Shown: piece by piece, positions 1-8,022 of the stretch
How positions within the stretch are numbered: the stretch's first letter is position 1
Layout: every line of letters starts with the position of its first letter
Position numbers and translations under genes: made by a program
Origin: Pseudactinotalea suaedae
GTDB taxonomy: Bacteria; Actinomycetota; Actinomycetes; Actinomycetales; Beutenbergiaceae
Length of the DNA stretch: 64,000 bases
Direction: 5' to 3'
NCBI RefSeq assembly: GCF_009733815.1
Contig: NZ_WNXY01000004.1
Coordinates: 124,001-188,000, forward strand
Notes under the pieces: generated by a model
What the model saw: the letters and a program-made list of their open reading frames with translations, nothing else
Databases searched by the model: none
What the model was told of the DNA's origin: nothing

Positions 1-161
1 CTGCCCATCCCCCACCGGGTCTGCATGCGGCCCTCCTCCTCGCTGAAGGAGACCCCCGAGCACGCGGGGCACGTCAGCGCAGGGACGGGGTCCGGCTGGC
101 CGAGCACAGGCTCCTGCCGATCCGGCTCGGGTGATCCCCAGGGCGGCACGTCGTGCGTCAT
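1..161 (-). CDS. Partial hypothetical zinc-ribbon-like protein (5' end only)
   Basis: An open frame starts with ATG at 161 on the minus strand and runs without a stop off the left edge, giving about 53 residues. The N-terminus is polar and proline-rich. It is followed by a CPAC motif and an acidic patch (SFSEEEG) leading into MQTRWG, which looks like the start of a small zinc-ribbon protein, although only one CxxC pair is inside the window. The gene diverges from the helicase gene. I do not recognise the family and its function is unknown. The real coding status rests on the CxxC motif and on protein-like composition. Confidence 0.5.
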   Translation of the reverse strand, partial: MTHDVPPWGSPEPDRQEPVLGQPDPVPALTCPACSGVSFSEEEGRMQTRWGMG

Positions 162-229
162 GGCGCCATCCTGCCAACGCGGCGTCGCACGCGCGAGGTC
201 ACGCTGCCGTGTCCGCGGGTAGTTCTCCC

Positions 230-247
230 CGCGCCGATGTCGGCGCG
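230..247. promoter_or_regulatory. 18-bp perfect palindrome in a divergent promoter region
   Basis: CGCGCCGA-TG-TCGGCGCG is a perfect inverted repeat. It lies about 70 bp upstream of the leftward partial gene and about 190 bp upstream of the helicase. It could be an operator or simply a GC-rich hairpin. Nothing else is recognised in the 162-434 gap except a CACAAT hexamer just before the helicase start. Confidence 0.3.
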
Positions 248-434
248 TCGGATTAGTGTGCCGAAGGTCTCATGAGCCACGGGATGGTGGCACAGATCGC
301 GGTCGTCGCTGGGGGGCACGGTCGCGTCGGTCGAGCCTGGGACGCCGCGCCGGGGGCGGTCGCGAACGTTGCGACCGCCCCCGGCCGCTGGCCCGCGGTG
401 CGCTCGTGTCGGTGACGGCGCGCACAATGGGTGG

Positions 435-3014
435 GTGCAGGCAGGTGGTGCGGTGGCGGCGTCCGCCTCGCGCACGCTCGGCGTGCTGCTGACCGGTGAG
501 CGCGAGCGCGACTGCCTCGTGCACCTGGAGCACCTGCCGGCACGCGAGGCCGTCACGGGAACCTGGCCCGGGTGGGCCGACCGGGAGCTGGTCGCCGGCT
601 ACCGGGCGCGGGGCATCGAGCTGCCGTGGCGGCACCAGACCGAGGCCGCCGAGCACGCGTGGTCGGGTCGGCACGTGGTGATCGCGACCTCGACCGGTTC
701 GGGCAAGTCGTTGCCGGCGTGGCTCAGCGCCGTGACGGCGATCCGGGCATCCCGCCCGGAGGGTCGGTTGTCCGAGCTCTCGCGCCGCCCCACCGCGCTC
801 TACCTCTCGCCCACGAAGGCGCTCGCCGCCGATCAGCTGCACGGGCTGCAGACGCTCCTGGACAGTGCCGGGATCCGTGACGTCCGGGCCACGACGGTCG
901 ACGGCGACACCGGCATGGAGGAGCGGGACTGGGCGCGCTCGCACGCGGACATCGTGCTGAGCAACCCCGACTTCCTGCACTTCTCGATGCTGCCGGGGCA
1001 CCGCAGGTGGCAGCGGCTGCTGCGCGGGCTGCGGTTCGTCGTGGTCGACGAGTGCCACGCCTACCGCGGCGTCATGGGTGCGCACGTGTCGTTGGTGCTG
1101 CGGCGGCTGCTCCGGGTCGCCGAGCACTACGGCGCGAGCCCCACGGTGGTGATGGCCTCGGCGACCACCGGGGACCCGGCCGGGACGGCCGCTCGGCTGC
1201 TCGGTGTGGAGCCCGGAGCGGTGGCGGCGGTCACCGAGGATGGTTCGCCGGCCGGGCGGCGCACGGTGGCGCTGTGGCAGCCGCCGCTGGTCGACGGTCT
1301 CGATCCCGAGGATCCCCACGGCATGAACGGGATCGCCGAGGTCGACGACGACGCCCCGATCTCGGGAACGCCCGACGCCCCACGCCGGTCGACGCTGAGC
1401 GAGGTCGCGGATCTGCTGGTGGACCTCGTCTCGGCACGGCGGCGGACCCTGGCGTTCGTCCGCTCGCGGCTCGGTGCGGAGGTGATCGCCGACCACGCGC
1501 GCAGCCGGCTGAAGCCGCAGTGGCAGCCGCCAGGTGGGGCCGGCACCGCGCAGCGGCAGGGCCTCGGGCCGGCCGAGGCGGCGGCCGCGGACCCGGGCCC
1601 GGGCCCGGACTGGGATGAGCAACCAGCGGTCGGGTCCGGCTCGGTGGCCGCGTATCGCGGCGGCTACCTGCCCGAGGAGCGGCGCGAGCTGGAGCGGGCG
1701 CTCCGCAGCGGAGAGCTGCTGGCGCTGGCGACCACCAACGCGCTGGAGCTGGGGGTCGACATCGCCGGCCTCGACGCCGTGCTGATCGCGGGCTGGCCAG
1801 GTACACGGACATCGCTGTGGCAGCAGATCGGCCGCGCCGGGCGCGCGGGGGCTGAGGGCCTGGCCGTGCTGGTCGCCTCGGACGACCCCTTGGACACCTA
1901 CCTGCTCCGCCACCCGCAGGCGATCTTCGGTGCGCCGGTCGAGGCCACCGCGTTCGATCCGGCCAACCCCTATGTGCTGGCGCCGCACCTGTGCGCAGCC
2001 GCGGGCGAGCTGCCGATCACCGCCGCCGACCTGCCGCGGTTCGGCCTTCCCGACGACGTCCTGCTCGACGAGCTGGTGGCACGCGGGCTGCTGCGCCGCC
2101 GCGGTCGGTCCTGGTACTGGAACTACGACCGCCAGGAGACCCCGCAGAGCCTGACCGACCTGCGCGGTGGTGGCGATGCCGTGGTCGCGGTGGTCGAGGA
2201 GGCCACCGGCGCCGTGGTCGGCACGGTCGACGGCGCGCGCGCCGACGCCGTGGTGCACGAGGGCGCGATCTACACCCACCAGGGACGCACGTTCCGGGTG
2301 ACCCAGTACGAGGACGACGTCGCGCTCGTGGTCAGCGAGCGGCCGCCGTTCCGCACGCGGGCACGGTCCGACCGGCACGTGCGGATCCTCGGGGTCCGGG
2401 ACCAGCAGGCGTGGGGGCCGTTCACGTGGCATCGCGGATCGATCGAGGTGACCTCGCGGGTGGTCGGGTACGACCGCCGTCGGCTGCCCGGTCTCGACCT
2501 CATCGGCACCTACCCGCTCGACCTCCCGGAACGCGTGCTGCGGACCGCGGCCGTGTGGTGGACGGTCGAGACCAGCGTGCTCGCCGACGCCGGCATCGGC
2601 CCGGACGAGCTGCCCGGAGCCCTGCACGCGGCCGAGCACGCCAGCATCGGGTTGCTGCCGCTGATCGCCACGTGCGACCGATGGGACATCGGCGGCCTCT
2701 CGACCGCGCTGCACCAGGACACCTTCATGCCCACCGTGTTCGTCTACGACGGCTATCCCGGAGGCGCCGGCTTCTCCGAGCGCGGCTTCACCGCGGCGCG
2801 CTCGTGGATACGGGCGACGCGTGACGCGGTGGCCTCGTGCCCCTGCCGCGACGGCTGCCCCGCGTGCGTGCAGTCCCCCAAGTGCGGCAACGGCAACAAC
2901 CCGTTGAGCAAAGCCGGCGCTCGCCGCGTGCTCGACCTGCTGCTCGCGCAGTCCGCCGCTGACGACCGGTCCGGCCCGGGCGCTCGCGCTCGCGCTGGTG
3001 CGCCAGCCCGGTAG
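435..3014 (+). CDS. DEAD/DEAH-box helicase of the helicase/secretion neighbourhood (DUF1998 C-terminus)
   Basis: This is a superfamily 2 helicase of about 859 residues. Visible motifs in order are Walker A (ATSTGSGKS), a DECH box (VVDECHAYRG), motif III (SATTGD) and motif VI (QQIGRAGRAG). The C-terminal end is cysteine-rich (CPC, then CPAC and C...CGNGNN), typical of the MZB/DUF1998 zinc-binding domain. The family is known next to tad pilus genes in Actinobacteria (Rv3649 in M. tuberculosis) and the same arrangement is seen here. I chose GTG 435 because CACAAT ends about 8 bp upstream, as expected for a leaderless start; an in-frame ATG at 369 would add 22 poorly conserved-looking residues. 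Its substrate is unknown; DNA repair is a common guess. It converges with and overlaps the TadE-like gene on the other strand. Confidence 0.9.
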   Translation: MQAGGAVAASASRTLGVLLTGERERDCLVHLEHLPAREAVTGTWPGWADRELVAGYRARGIELPWRHQTEAAEHAWSGRHVVIATSTGSGKSLPAWLSAVTAIRASRPEGRLSELSRRPTALYLSPTKALAADQLHGLQTLLDSAGIRDVRATTVDGDTGMEERDWARSHADIVLSNPDFLHFSMLPGHRRWQRLLRGLRFVVVDECHAYRGVMGAHVSLVLRRLLRVAEHYGASPTVVMASATTGDPAGTAARLLGVEPGAVAAVTEDGSPAGRRTVALWQPPLVDGLDPEDPHGMNGIAEVDDDAPISGTPDAPRRSTLSEVADLLVDLVSARRRTLAFVRSRLGAEVIADHARSRLKPQWQPPGGAGTAQRQGLGPAEAAAADPGPGPDWDEQPAVGSGSVAAYRGGYLPEERRELERALRSGELLALATTNALELGVDIAGLDAVLIAGWPGTRTSLWQQIGRAGRAGAEGLAVLVASDDPLDTYLLRHPQAIFGAPVEATAFDPANPYVLAPHLCAAAGELPITAADLPRFGLPDDVLLDELVARGLLRRRGRSWYWNYDRQETPQSLTDLRGGGDAVVAVVEEATGAVVGTVDGARADAVVHEGAIYTHQGRTFRVTQYEDDVALVVSERPPFRTRARSDRHVRILGVRDQQAWGPFTWHRGSIEVTSRVVGYDRRRLPGLDLIGTYPLDLPERVLRTAAVWWTVETSVLADAGIGPDELPGALHAAEHASIGLLPLIATCDRWDIGGLSTALHQDTFMPTVFVYDGYPGGAGFSERGFTAARSWIRATRDAVASCPCRDGCPACVQSPKCGNGNNPLSKAGARRVLDLLLAQSAADDRSGPGARARAGAPAR

Positions 3015-3326
3015 CGGCTCGACCCGCACCACCACGTCCACCTCGACGTTGCCACCGGGCTGCACCCGACAATGCTGCAGGGCAGCACCGTTGACCCCGA
3101 CCACGCGGGCGGCGACGGCACACGGGTCGCCGTCGCCTGGCCGCTGCGCTGCCTGCGCCGCGGCGATCGCTGCGAGATCGGCGGCTGCCTGGGCGGTGCC
3201 CCGAGCGTTCGCCGCTCTCGCCAGCGCGACGGCTCCCACGGCCACGACCAGCGCGACCGCCACGACGGCCAGGAGCAGGACCGTGGCGGCGCCCCGCTCG
3301 GGGTCGCGCCTGCGCGGCGGTGTCAT
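2967..3326 (-). CDS. TadE-like pilus protein (Rv3654c-type); 3' end unresolved
   Basis: Starts at ATG 3326, overlapping the stop of the upstream TadE gene (ATGA). Residues 12-45 carry the prepilin-like pattern ERGAATVLLLAVVAVALV followed by AQAAADLAA, the signature of the small TadE-like proteins next to this helicase. Family members end near an ARAGP motif, seen here at about residues 116-120 (position 2967). There is no in-frame stop at that point: the frame stays open on the minus strand through the whole helicase gene to a TGA at 270-272. The stated 3' coordinate is therefore where homology-like sequence ends, not a stop codon. A frameshift, a lost stop or a sequencing error are all possible. 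Confidence 0.7.
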
Positions 3327-3697
3327 GGGTCGCCCGGCTCTGCGGGGATGCTGACCTCGGCGCGCGCCGTCAGCATCGACCCGCCGAGCCACCCGGTCGA
3401 GAGCGGTCGAGTCACGATCACGGTGAGCCACCCGCCGGACTCGCTGACCGCTACCTGCGCCTCCTCACCTGCCAGATCGGTGGCGATCGCGACCACGGTG
3501 GCGTGGTCCTCGCCGAGCGCTGCCGCCCGGGCGGCGGCGCGCGCGGCGTCGGTGCACCTCACCTGCGCCACGGCGGCGGCTCCCACGAGCAGCACCACGA
3601 CGAGGGCGAGCACCACCGCCGGGAGGCCGAGCGCCAGCTCGGCTGTCACCGAACCGCGGTCACGCGGTTGCCGGCGCTGCCTCCCGACGGCGGCCAT
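3323..3697 (-). CDS. TadE family pilus assembly protein
   Basis: 124 residues. The N-terminus RDRGSVTAELALGLPAVVLALVVV is the TadE signature: a short basic leader, then Gly-Ser-Val-x-x-Glu at the start of a single hydrophobic helix, which a prepilin peptidase would be expected to cut. The rest is a small extracytoplasmic domain. TadE-type pseudopilins support assembly of Flp pili at the membrane. The gene sits inside the leftward tad cluster, directly after the DUF4244 pilin-like gene and translationally coupled (ATGA) to the next TadE-like gene. It corresponds to Rv3655c in mycobacteria. Confidence 0.85.
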   Translation of the reverse strand: MAAVGRQRRQPRDRGSVTAELALGLPAVVLALVVVLLVGAAAVAQVRCTDAARAAARAAALGEDHATVVAIATDLAGEEAQVAVSESGGWLTVIVTRPLSTGWLGGSMLTARAEVSIPAEPGDP

Positions 3698-3698
3698 C

Positions 3699-3917
3699 TC
3701 AGCCGCCGACCGAGAGCGCGCTCTGGACGATGCCCAGCAGCATCGAGCGCACCTGCTCGCTCCGCAGGATCACCAGCAGCAGCCCGGCGAACCCGACCGC
3801 GGCCAGTGTGCCGATCGCGTACTCGGCGGTTGCCATCCCCGCCTCGCCGCGCTCCTGCAGCGCCCGCCACCGGACGCGCAGGGCAGCCGCAGTGCGGCTG
3901 AGTCGTGAGTCCCTCAT
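3699..3917 (-). CDS. DUF4244 pilin-like small protein (Flp pilin candidate)
   Basis: 72 residues when started at ATG 3917, which has a strong GAGGAGG ribosome-binding site six bases upstream; an in-frame start at 3959 would put a basic extension before it. After a basic N-terminus comes GEAGMATAEYAIGTLAAVGFAGLLLVI, the Flp/pilin-type signature with Glu-Tyr near the start of the hydrophobic helix. DUF4244 proteins occupy this position (Rv3656c) in actinobacterial tad clusters and are probably the pilin subunit. The gene follows a 285-bp gap after tadC that holds a hairpin and a 42-bp conserved element, so it may have its own promoter. Confidence 0.85.
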   Translation of the reverse strand: MRDSRLSRTAAALRVRWRALQERGEAGMATAEYAIGTLAAVGFAGLLLVILRSEQVRSMLLGIVQSALSVGG

Positions 3918-3937
3918 CCATGACCTCCTCATGCCTG

Positions 3938-3960
3938 GGTGGTGCGCGGTTCGCACCACC
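3938..3960. promoter_or_regulatory. Hairpin in the leader of the DUF4244 pilin gene
   Basis: GGTGGTGCG-CGGTT-CGCACCACC is a perfect 9-bp inverted repeat with a 5-nt loop. It ends about 20 bp before the pilin start codon and just upstream of its GAGGAGG site. In the minus-strand leader RNA it could act as a stability hairpin or attenuator. It lacks a U-run, so it is not a convincing terminator for the upstream tadC transcript. Confidence 0.45.
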
Positions 3961-4013
3961 GGACCACGAGCGTCGCGGGGTCGGGCAGGTTCCCGCTGCG
4001 CCGGTGACCCACT

Positions 4014-4055
4014 GCTGTGGATGCAGGTGCATCGGGGGGTACCTGTGGATGACCG
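4014..4055 (-). promoter_or_regulatory. 42-bp tad promoter element, copy 1
   Basis: A 42-bp block shares about 33 of 42 positions, with no gaps, with 7664-7705. The identical sub-blocks are GCTGTGGA, GGTGCATCGGG, ACCTGTGGA and ACCG (plus-strand reading). This copy is 97 bp upstream of the DUF4244 pilin start; the other lies 75 bp upstream of the cpaE start. Same-strand placement before the two putative transcription starts of the tad cluster suggests a binding site for a shared regulator. The regulator is unknown. Confidence 0.6.
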
Positions 4056-4202
4056 CGGACATCGAGAGCCCCCGAAACCCCAGGGCGGTGGCGAGGAGTC
4101 AGCGCACGGCGAGATTCGTCATGTCCACGACGGCGCGGTAGCCCAGTGATCGGTGAACGGGTCGACCCACCCACTCCGGCGCAGGCGCTCGGGAGCAGAG
4201 AC

Positions 4203-4760
4203 TCAGGCACCCCAGAGCTCGAGGCCGGCGGCGAGCAGCACCGGTACCAGCCCGAGCAGCACGAACGCGGGCAGCAGACACAGGCCCAGCGGGAGCACCA
4301 GGCGCACCCCGAGGCGAGCGGCCGCCTCCCTGGCCCTGGCCTGCCGGGTACGGCGGATCGCCGCTGCCGCGTGAACCAGCAGCGGCTCGGGGTCGACGCC
4401 ATCGGTCCAGGCAGGTGCCAGCGCGTCTGCGGCCGCCGACGGCACCGGCCAGGCGACCTCCCAGGCGGCGCCGAGCCGCAACGCCTTCGCCGCGCGCAGG
4501 TAGGGCGTGCCCTGATCACCGGGCAACGCCGCGCCCACCGCCTCGATCGCACCCACCACGTCGACGCCGGAGGCCAGCGCGGCACGGACGAGGTCGAGCA
4601 CCACCGCACCGTCGACGAGCTCGCGCGCGGACCGGTGGCGCCGCGACGCGCGGACCGGCAGCGCGCGCGACGCCCGCAGCGGTCGACGTGCCCACGGCAG
4701 GCAGGCCAGCACCGCGAGCGCGAGAAGAAGCAGCCCGACGTCGGGCTCCGGCCAGCTCAC
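4203..4760 (-). CDS. TadC-like type II/IV secretion inner-membrane protein
   Basis: 185 residues starting at GTG 4760, which overlaps the tadB stop codon (GTGA). There is an N-terminal hydrophobic segment, a cytoplasmic stretch resembling the T2SSF fold (ELVDGAVVLDLVRAALASGVDVVGAIEAV), then two C-terminal membrane segments (LVLPLGLCLLPAFVLLGLVPVLL). Proteins of this type pair with TadB to form the membrane platform of Flp pili. It is shorter than proteobacterial TadC, as is usual for the actinobacterial version (Rv3657c). Confidence 0.8.
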   Translation of the reverse strand: MSWPEPDVGLLLLALAVLACLPWARRPLRASRALPVRASRRHRSARELVDGAVVLDLVRAALASGVDVVGAIEAVGAALPGDQGTPYLRAAKALRLGAAWEVAWPVPSAAADALAPAWTDGVDPEPLLVHAAAAIRRTRQARAREAAARLGVRLVLPLGLCLLPAFVLLGLVPVLLAAGLELWGA

Positions 4761-5464
4761 CTGCCCGCTCGTTCCGCCTCAGCGACGAGCGCCCGCACCC
4801 AGCGGTGCCCGAGCAGGAACAGCGCACCACCGCCCACCAGGCACAGCCCGCCCACACCGCCGCCCAGCAGCACCGCGAGCGGGTCAGCACCCAGCATCGT
4901 CCCGAGAGCGATCCCGCCGGCGGGCAACCAGGCGAGCAGCCGCGCGGTGGCTCGGGGGCCGGCGAGCGCGGTGCGGCGCAGCTCGTCGGCATCCGCCGCC
5001 TCCGCGACACCCGCCACGACCACGTCGATGATCTCGGCCAGCGGCGCACCCGTCCGCGCGGCCAACCGGCACGCCGCCACGGCCGCGGCGACGTCGGGAC
5101 CGGCGTGCGGCGCACGTCGACGCCACCACCTGCCCGGGGCCGGTGCCCGCGCTCGCGGACCGGTGACAGCGGTCGCCGCGATCATCCCCGCACCGGCCGC
5201 GCCCATCACCTCACCCGCCCACGGCGGTGCCGGGTCGGGGAGCGACCGCCGCCACGCCTCGGTCAGCTGGGTGCCTGCGCGTAGCCGCGTGGCGACCTCG
5301 ACCAGCACCCGGGTCACATCCGGGCGGCCGCGTCGGGTCACCCGACCGAGCCGCCAGGTCCGGAACCGGTGCTGCCACCCCGGCCGGTCCCGCGGGCTGG
5401 ACCGGCCGGAGACCGTGAGCACCCAGCCCGCCAGCAGCAGCAGCGCCACCACCAGGACCCGCAT
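4757..5464 (-). CDS. TadB-like type II secretion system F family protein
   Basis: 235 residues from ATG 5464, overlapping the cpaF stop by one base (TGATG). It begins with a membrane helix (MRVLVVALLLLAGWVLTVS). A helical T2SSF domain follows, containing VAAAVAACRLAARTGAPLAEIIDVV, then a pair of C-terminal membrane segments around PLAVLLGGGVGGLCLVGGG. The role is the inner-membrane platform of the Flp pilus, acting with TadC and powered by the CpaF ATPase. The same frame stays open far upstream into cpaF, but that part is a shadow of cpaF. Confidence 0.8.
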   Translation of the reverse strand: MRVLVVALLLLAGWVLTVSGRSSPRDRPGWQHRFRTWRLGRVTRRGRPDVTRVLVEVATRLRAGTQLTEAWRRSLPDPAPPWAGEVMGAAGAGMIAATAVTGPRARAPAPGRWWRRRAPHAGPDVAAAVAACRLAARTGAPLAEIIDVVVAGVAEAADADELRRTALAGPRATARLLAWLPAGGIALGTMLGADPLAVLLGGGVGGLCLVGGGALFLLGHRWVRALVAEAERAGR

Positions 5465-6588
5465 CAGCGGGCTCCGCGATCGAGGACGCTGCCGAGCTGG
5501 TCCCATGCCGCGGCGGTCACCATGCCGCCCGCTGCGCGAGTGAGCGCAGCCTCGCACCGCATGCCATCGGGGCCGTCGGCGACGAGCACACCCACCTGGG
5601 CGAGCACGCGGCGACCCTCGGCGTCGCGCCGCAGGTGCAGCACCGCGTCGATCGCCGCGCGCGCCTGCACCGCCACGGCGGCCGGCGTCAGCCCGGCGAG
5701 CGCGCCGAGCGCCACCAGCCGCGCCGGCACGTCGTCCGCGGAGTTGGCGTGCACGGTGGCCCAGCCGCCGTCGTGGCCGGTGTTCAGCGCGCCGAGCACC
5801 TCCCGCACCTCGCCGCCACGGCACTCGCCGAGGATCAACCGGTCCGGCCGCATCCTCATCGCGGTGCGCACCAGCACGTCGAGCCCGATGCCACCGGCGC
5901 CCTGCACGTTCGCGCGACGGACCTGCAGGTGCACCACGTGCGGGTGCGTGGGCGCCAGCTCGGCGGCCTCCTCGATGCACACGATCCGCTCCGTGGCCGG
6001 GACCAGGGACAGCGCGCACGCCAGCAGCGAGGTCTTGCCCGACCCGGTCGCGCCGCTGACCAGGACGTTCGCCCTCACCTCCACCAGGCGTTGCAGCACC
6101 TGGGCGCCGACGTCGTCGAGGAACCCCAGCCGCCGCAGGTCCGCCACCGTGAACGCCCGACGCCGCAGCGTGCGGAGGCTGATGTGCGCGCCCTCGGCCG
6201 CCACCGGCGCGAGCACGGCGTGCAGCCGCGACCCGTCGGGCAACCGGCCATCGACCACCGGCACCGCGTCGTCGAGCCGTTGGCCCGCCAGCGTCGCCAA
6301 CCGGGCAGCCAGCGCCCGCGCGTCCTCGACCACCACATCCGTGCGCTCCAGACCCGCGCCGCGGTCCACCCAGACGCCGTGCCCGCCGTTCACCAGCACG
6401 TCCGTGACGAGCGGGTCCTCGAGCAGGGGTTGCAACGCCCCCGCGCCCAGCAGCTCGGCGCGTGCCGCACGGTCCAGCTGCAGCCGTGCCCGGTCCCCGA
6501 CCACGCCGCTGCCGCGGACGGCTCGGTCGAGACCCGGCGCGTCGAGCAGCCGGGCACGCACGCCGTCGAGCGGCTGCGTGCTCGTCAC
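5464..6588 (-). CDS. TadA/CpaF family pilus-assembly ATPase
   Basis: 374 residues from GTG 6588, which overlaps the cpaE stop (GTGA). It is a type II/IV secretion ATPase. Visible features are an N-terminal domain ending in PLLEDPLVTDVLVNG, Walker A (SGATGSGKTSLLA), Asp-box/Walker B region (RMRPDRLILGECRGGEV) and the His box (HDGGWATVHANS). It energises pilus assembly at the cytoplasmic face of TadB/TadC. It belongs to the actinobacterial 'helicase/secretion neighbourhood ATPase' group (Rv3659c). A longer in-frame start exists upstream but would only read through cpaE sequence. Confidence 0.9.
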   Translation of the reverse strand: MTSTQPLDGVRARLLDAPGLDRAVRGSGVVGDRARLQLDRAARAELLGAGALQPLLEDPLVTDVLVNGGHGVWVDRGAGLERTDVVVEDARALAARLATLAGQRLDDAVPVVDGRLPDGSRLHAVLAPVAAEGAHISLRTLRRRAFTVADLRRLGFLDDVGAQVLQRLVEVRANVLVSGATGSGKTSLLACALSLVPATERIVCIEEAAELAPTHPHVVHLQVRRANVQGAGGIGLDVLVRTAMRMRPDRLILGECRGGEVREVLGALNTGHDGGWATVHANSADDVPARLVALGALAGLTPAAVAVQARAAIDAVLHLRRDAEGRRVLAQVGVLVADGPDGMRCEAALTRAAGGMVTAAAWDQLGSVLDRGAR

Positions 6589-7589
6589 GGCGCCAGGCCC
6601 AGCGCGTCCACGATCTTCCGGGCGGCACGGACCAGCGGTCCACGGCGGTGATCCCCGGGTGCGACCCCACGCTCCAGCGCTGCGGCCAGCGATCGCTCCG
6701 GTGCCATCCCGTGCAGCAGCGGCACACCGCACGTGGCTGCGAGGTCCGCCGGCTGCAGGCCGCCCGGCGCCGGTCCGCGCACCACGAGCCGCAGATCCAG
6801 ACCGGACAGCGACCGCGCCAAGGCCTGCGCCCCCGCCGCGGACGGCACGTCGCACACGGCGACCGCCAGCACCGTGTCGCACCACCGACCCGCCAGCCCA
6901 CCCGTGCGTGCGGCAGCCCGCGGCAGGTCGAGCACGACGACGTCGTGCGCGTCACCCAACGCCGTCAAGGTCTCCTCCGAGGGCGGTGAGCCCACCGAGC
7001 GCAGGTCGCCCGACAGCAGCCGCACGCCGTGCCACATCGGCAGCCCCGACGCCAGGTCCGCGGGTGCGAAACCGCCCTGCTCGCCGCCCAGGTCGGCCCA
7101 CCGCAGGCCCGCCTCGTGCTCGGAGCCGATCAGCACGTCGAGGCCGCCGTGGTCCAGATCGAGATCGACCAGCGCCACCGACAGCTCCCTGTCGGCGCAC
7201 GTGCGCGCCAGCACGGCGGCGAGGCTCGAGGCCCCCGCGCCGCCGCGCGCACCGACGACACCGATCACCCGGGCACGCCGACGAGCGCTGACCGCCCGGA
7301 TCCTGACCAACAGCTCCTCGGCGGTCTCGGGAAGCACGAGGCACGCTCCGCCGTCGGGCGCCGTCAGGCCACGCTCCACCGCCACCCAGGCGAACCGCCC
7401 GCCCGGCCGGCGCCAGTCCGGGTCGTCCGCGCTCACCTCCGCCACGCTGTCCAGCAGCAGACCCGCCTCCGGCAGCGCTGCACCGGGTGGATGCACCACC
7501 AGCGGCAGCTCCGCGAGCGCCGCGATCGACCGCACCGCCTCGACCACCGCAGGATCTGACGAGCGCAGCGCGACCGCGACTCCCGACAT
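6585..7589 (-). CDS. CpaE-like septum-site/pilus localisation protein
   Basis: 334 residues from ATG 7589, preceded by GGAAGGGG. The N-terminal 120 residues resemble a degenerate receiver-like domain. The C-terminal part is a MinD/ParA-like fold, with a deviant P-loop (VVGARGGAGASSLAAVLA) where the usual GKT/GKS is GAS and the Lys is missing, and a later VALVDLDLDHGGLD (Walker A'/switch region). CpaE homologues position Tad/Flp pili. This family is the CpaE-like member of the helicase/secretion neighbourhood (Rv3660c), where the divergent P-loop is common. It is the first gene of the leftward tad operon. Confidence 0.85.
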   Translation of the reverse strand: MSGVAVALRSSDPAVVEAVRSIAALAELPLVVHPPGAALPEAGLLLDSVAEVSADDPDWRRPGGRFAWVAVERGLTAPDGGACLVLPETAEELLVRIRAVSARRRARVIGVVGARGGAGASSLAAVLARTCADRELSVALVDLDLDHGGLDVLIGSEHEAGLRWADLGGEQGGFAPADLASGLPMWHGVRLLSGDLRSVGSPPSEETLTALGDAHDVVVLDLPRAAARTGGLAGRWCDTVLAVAVCDVPSAAGAQALARSLSGLDLRLVVRGPAPGGLQPADLAATCGVPLLHGMAPERSLAAALERGVAPGDHRRGPLVRAARKIVDALGLAP

Positions 7590-7663
7590 CACCGACCCCT
7601 TCCGTCGTCCTGGCCAGCCAGCATGCGGCGCCCCGCCACGACACGCTCCGGCGCGGTAGGGGT

Positions 7664-7705
7664 GCTGTGGACAGCGGTGCATCGGGCCGCACCTGTGGAC
7701 AACCG
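7664..7705 (-). promoter_or_regulatory. 42-bp tad promoter element, copy 2
   Basis: Second copy of the block at 4014-4055, same length and orientation, 75 bp upstream of cpaE. On the minus strand it contains TTGTCCACA, a match to the actinobacterial DnaA-box consensus, and a second related TGTCCACA; copy 1 has CATCCACA at both places. The two TCCACA half-sites are separated by the conserved GATGCACC core. Confidence 0.6.
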
Positions 7706-7908
7706 ACGAGCACGGTGCCGAGCCCCGTGGAAGTCCGTCGAAGTCCCTCCAAGTCCTTCCCAAATGCCGCCGAGAGGAGTAGACAAGGAGCACAACTTCA
7801 TCCCGGCGGTGGGAACCCACGCGCGAACAGTCCACGAATAGGACTGGGCGAACGGCTAGCCCGTATCGACCCTGTGCACGCCTGCTAACCCACCGTCGGA
7901 TGAGGTCG

Positions 7909-7935
7909 ACGACGGCGCCGCGCAGGCGCCGTCGT
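7909..7935. terminator. Strong hairpin in the cpaE - 8023 gap
   Basis: ACGACGGCGCC-GCGCA-GGCGCCGTCGT is a perfect 11-bp stem with a 5-nt loop. No gene clearly ends just before it on either strand. In the 433-bp gap between cpaE and the 8023 gene I see only this hairpin and the 42-bp element; an unrecognised small RNA ending here is possible. Confidence 0.35.
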
Positions 7936-8022
7936 TGCGAGGACCGGCTACGGCGCGCCACCCGAGCCGCCAGCACCCCGGCCGTTACCGTGAAGGCGTT
8001 CCACGACAGCTGGGAGTACCTC

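Noticed and set aside
270-2966. Very long minus-strand open frame across the helicase gene
   Set aside because: Composition is what a GC-rich gene gives in the antisense frame; no domains are visible past the TadE-like part. Noted only as the unresolved end of that gene.
7694-7702. Consensus DnaA box as evidence of a replication origin
   Set aside because: Single exact box within the 42-bp tad element; no dnaA, dnaN or AT-rich DNA nearby.
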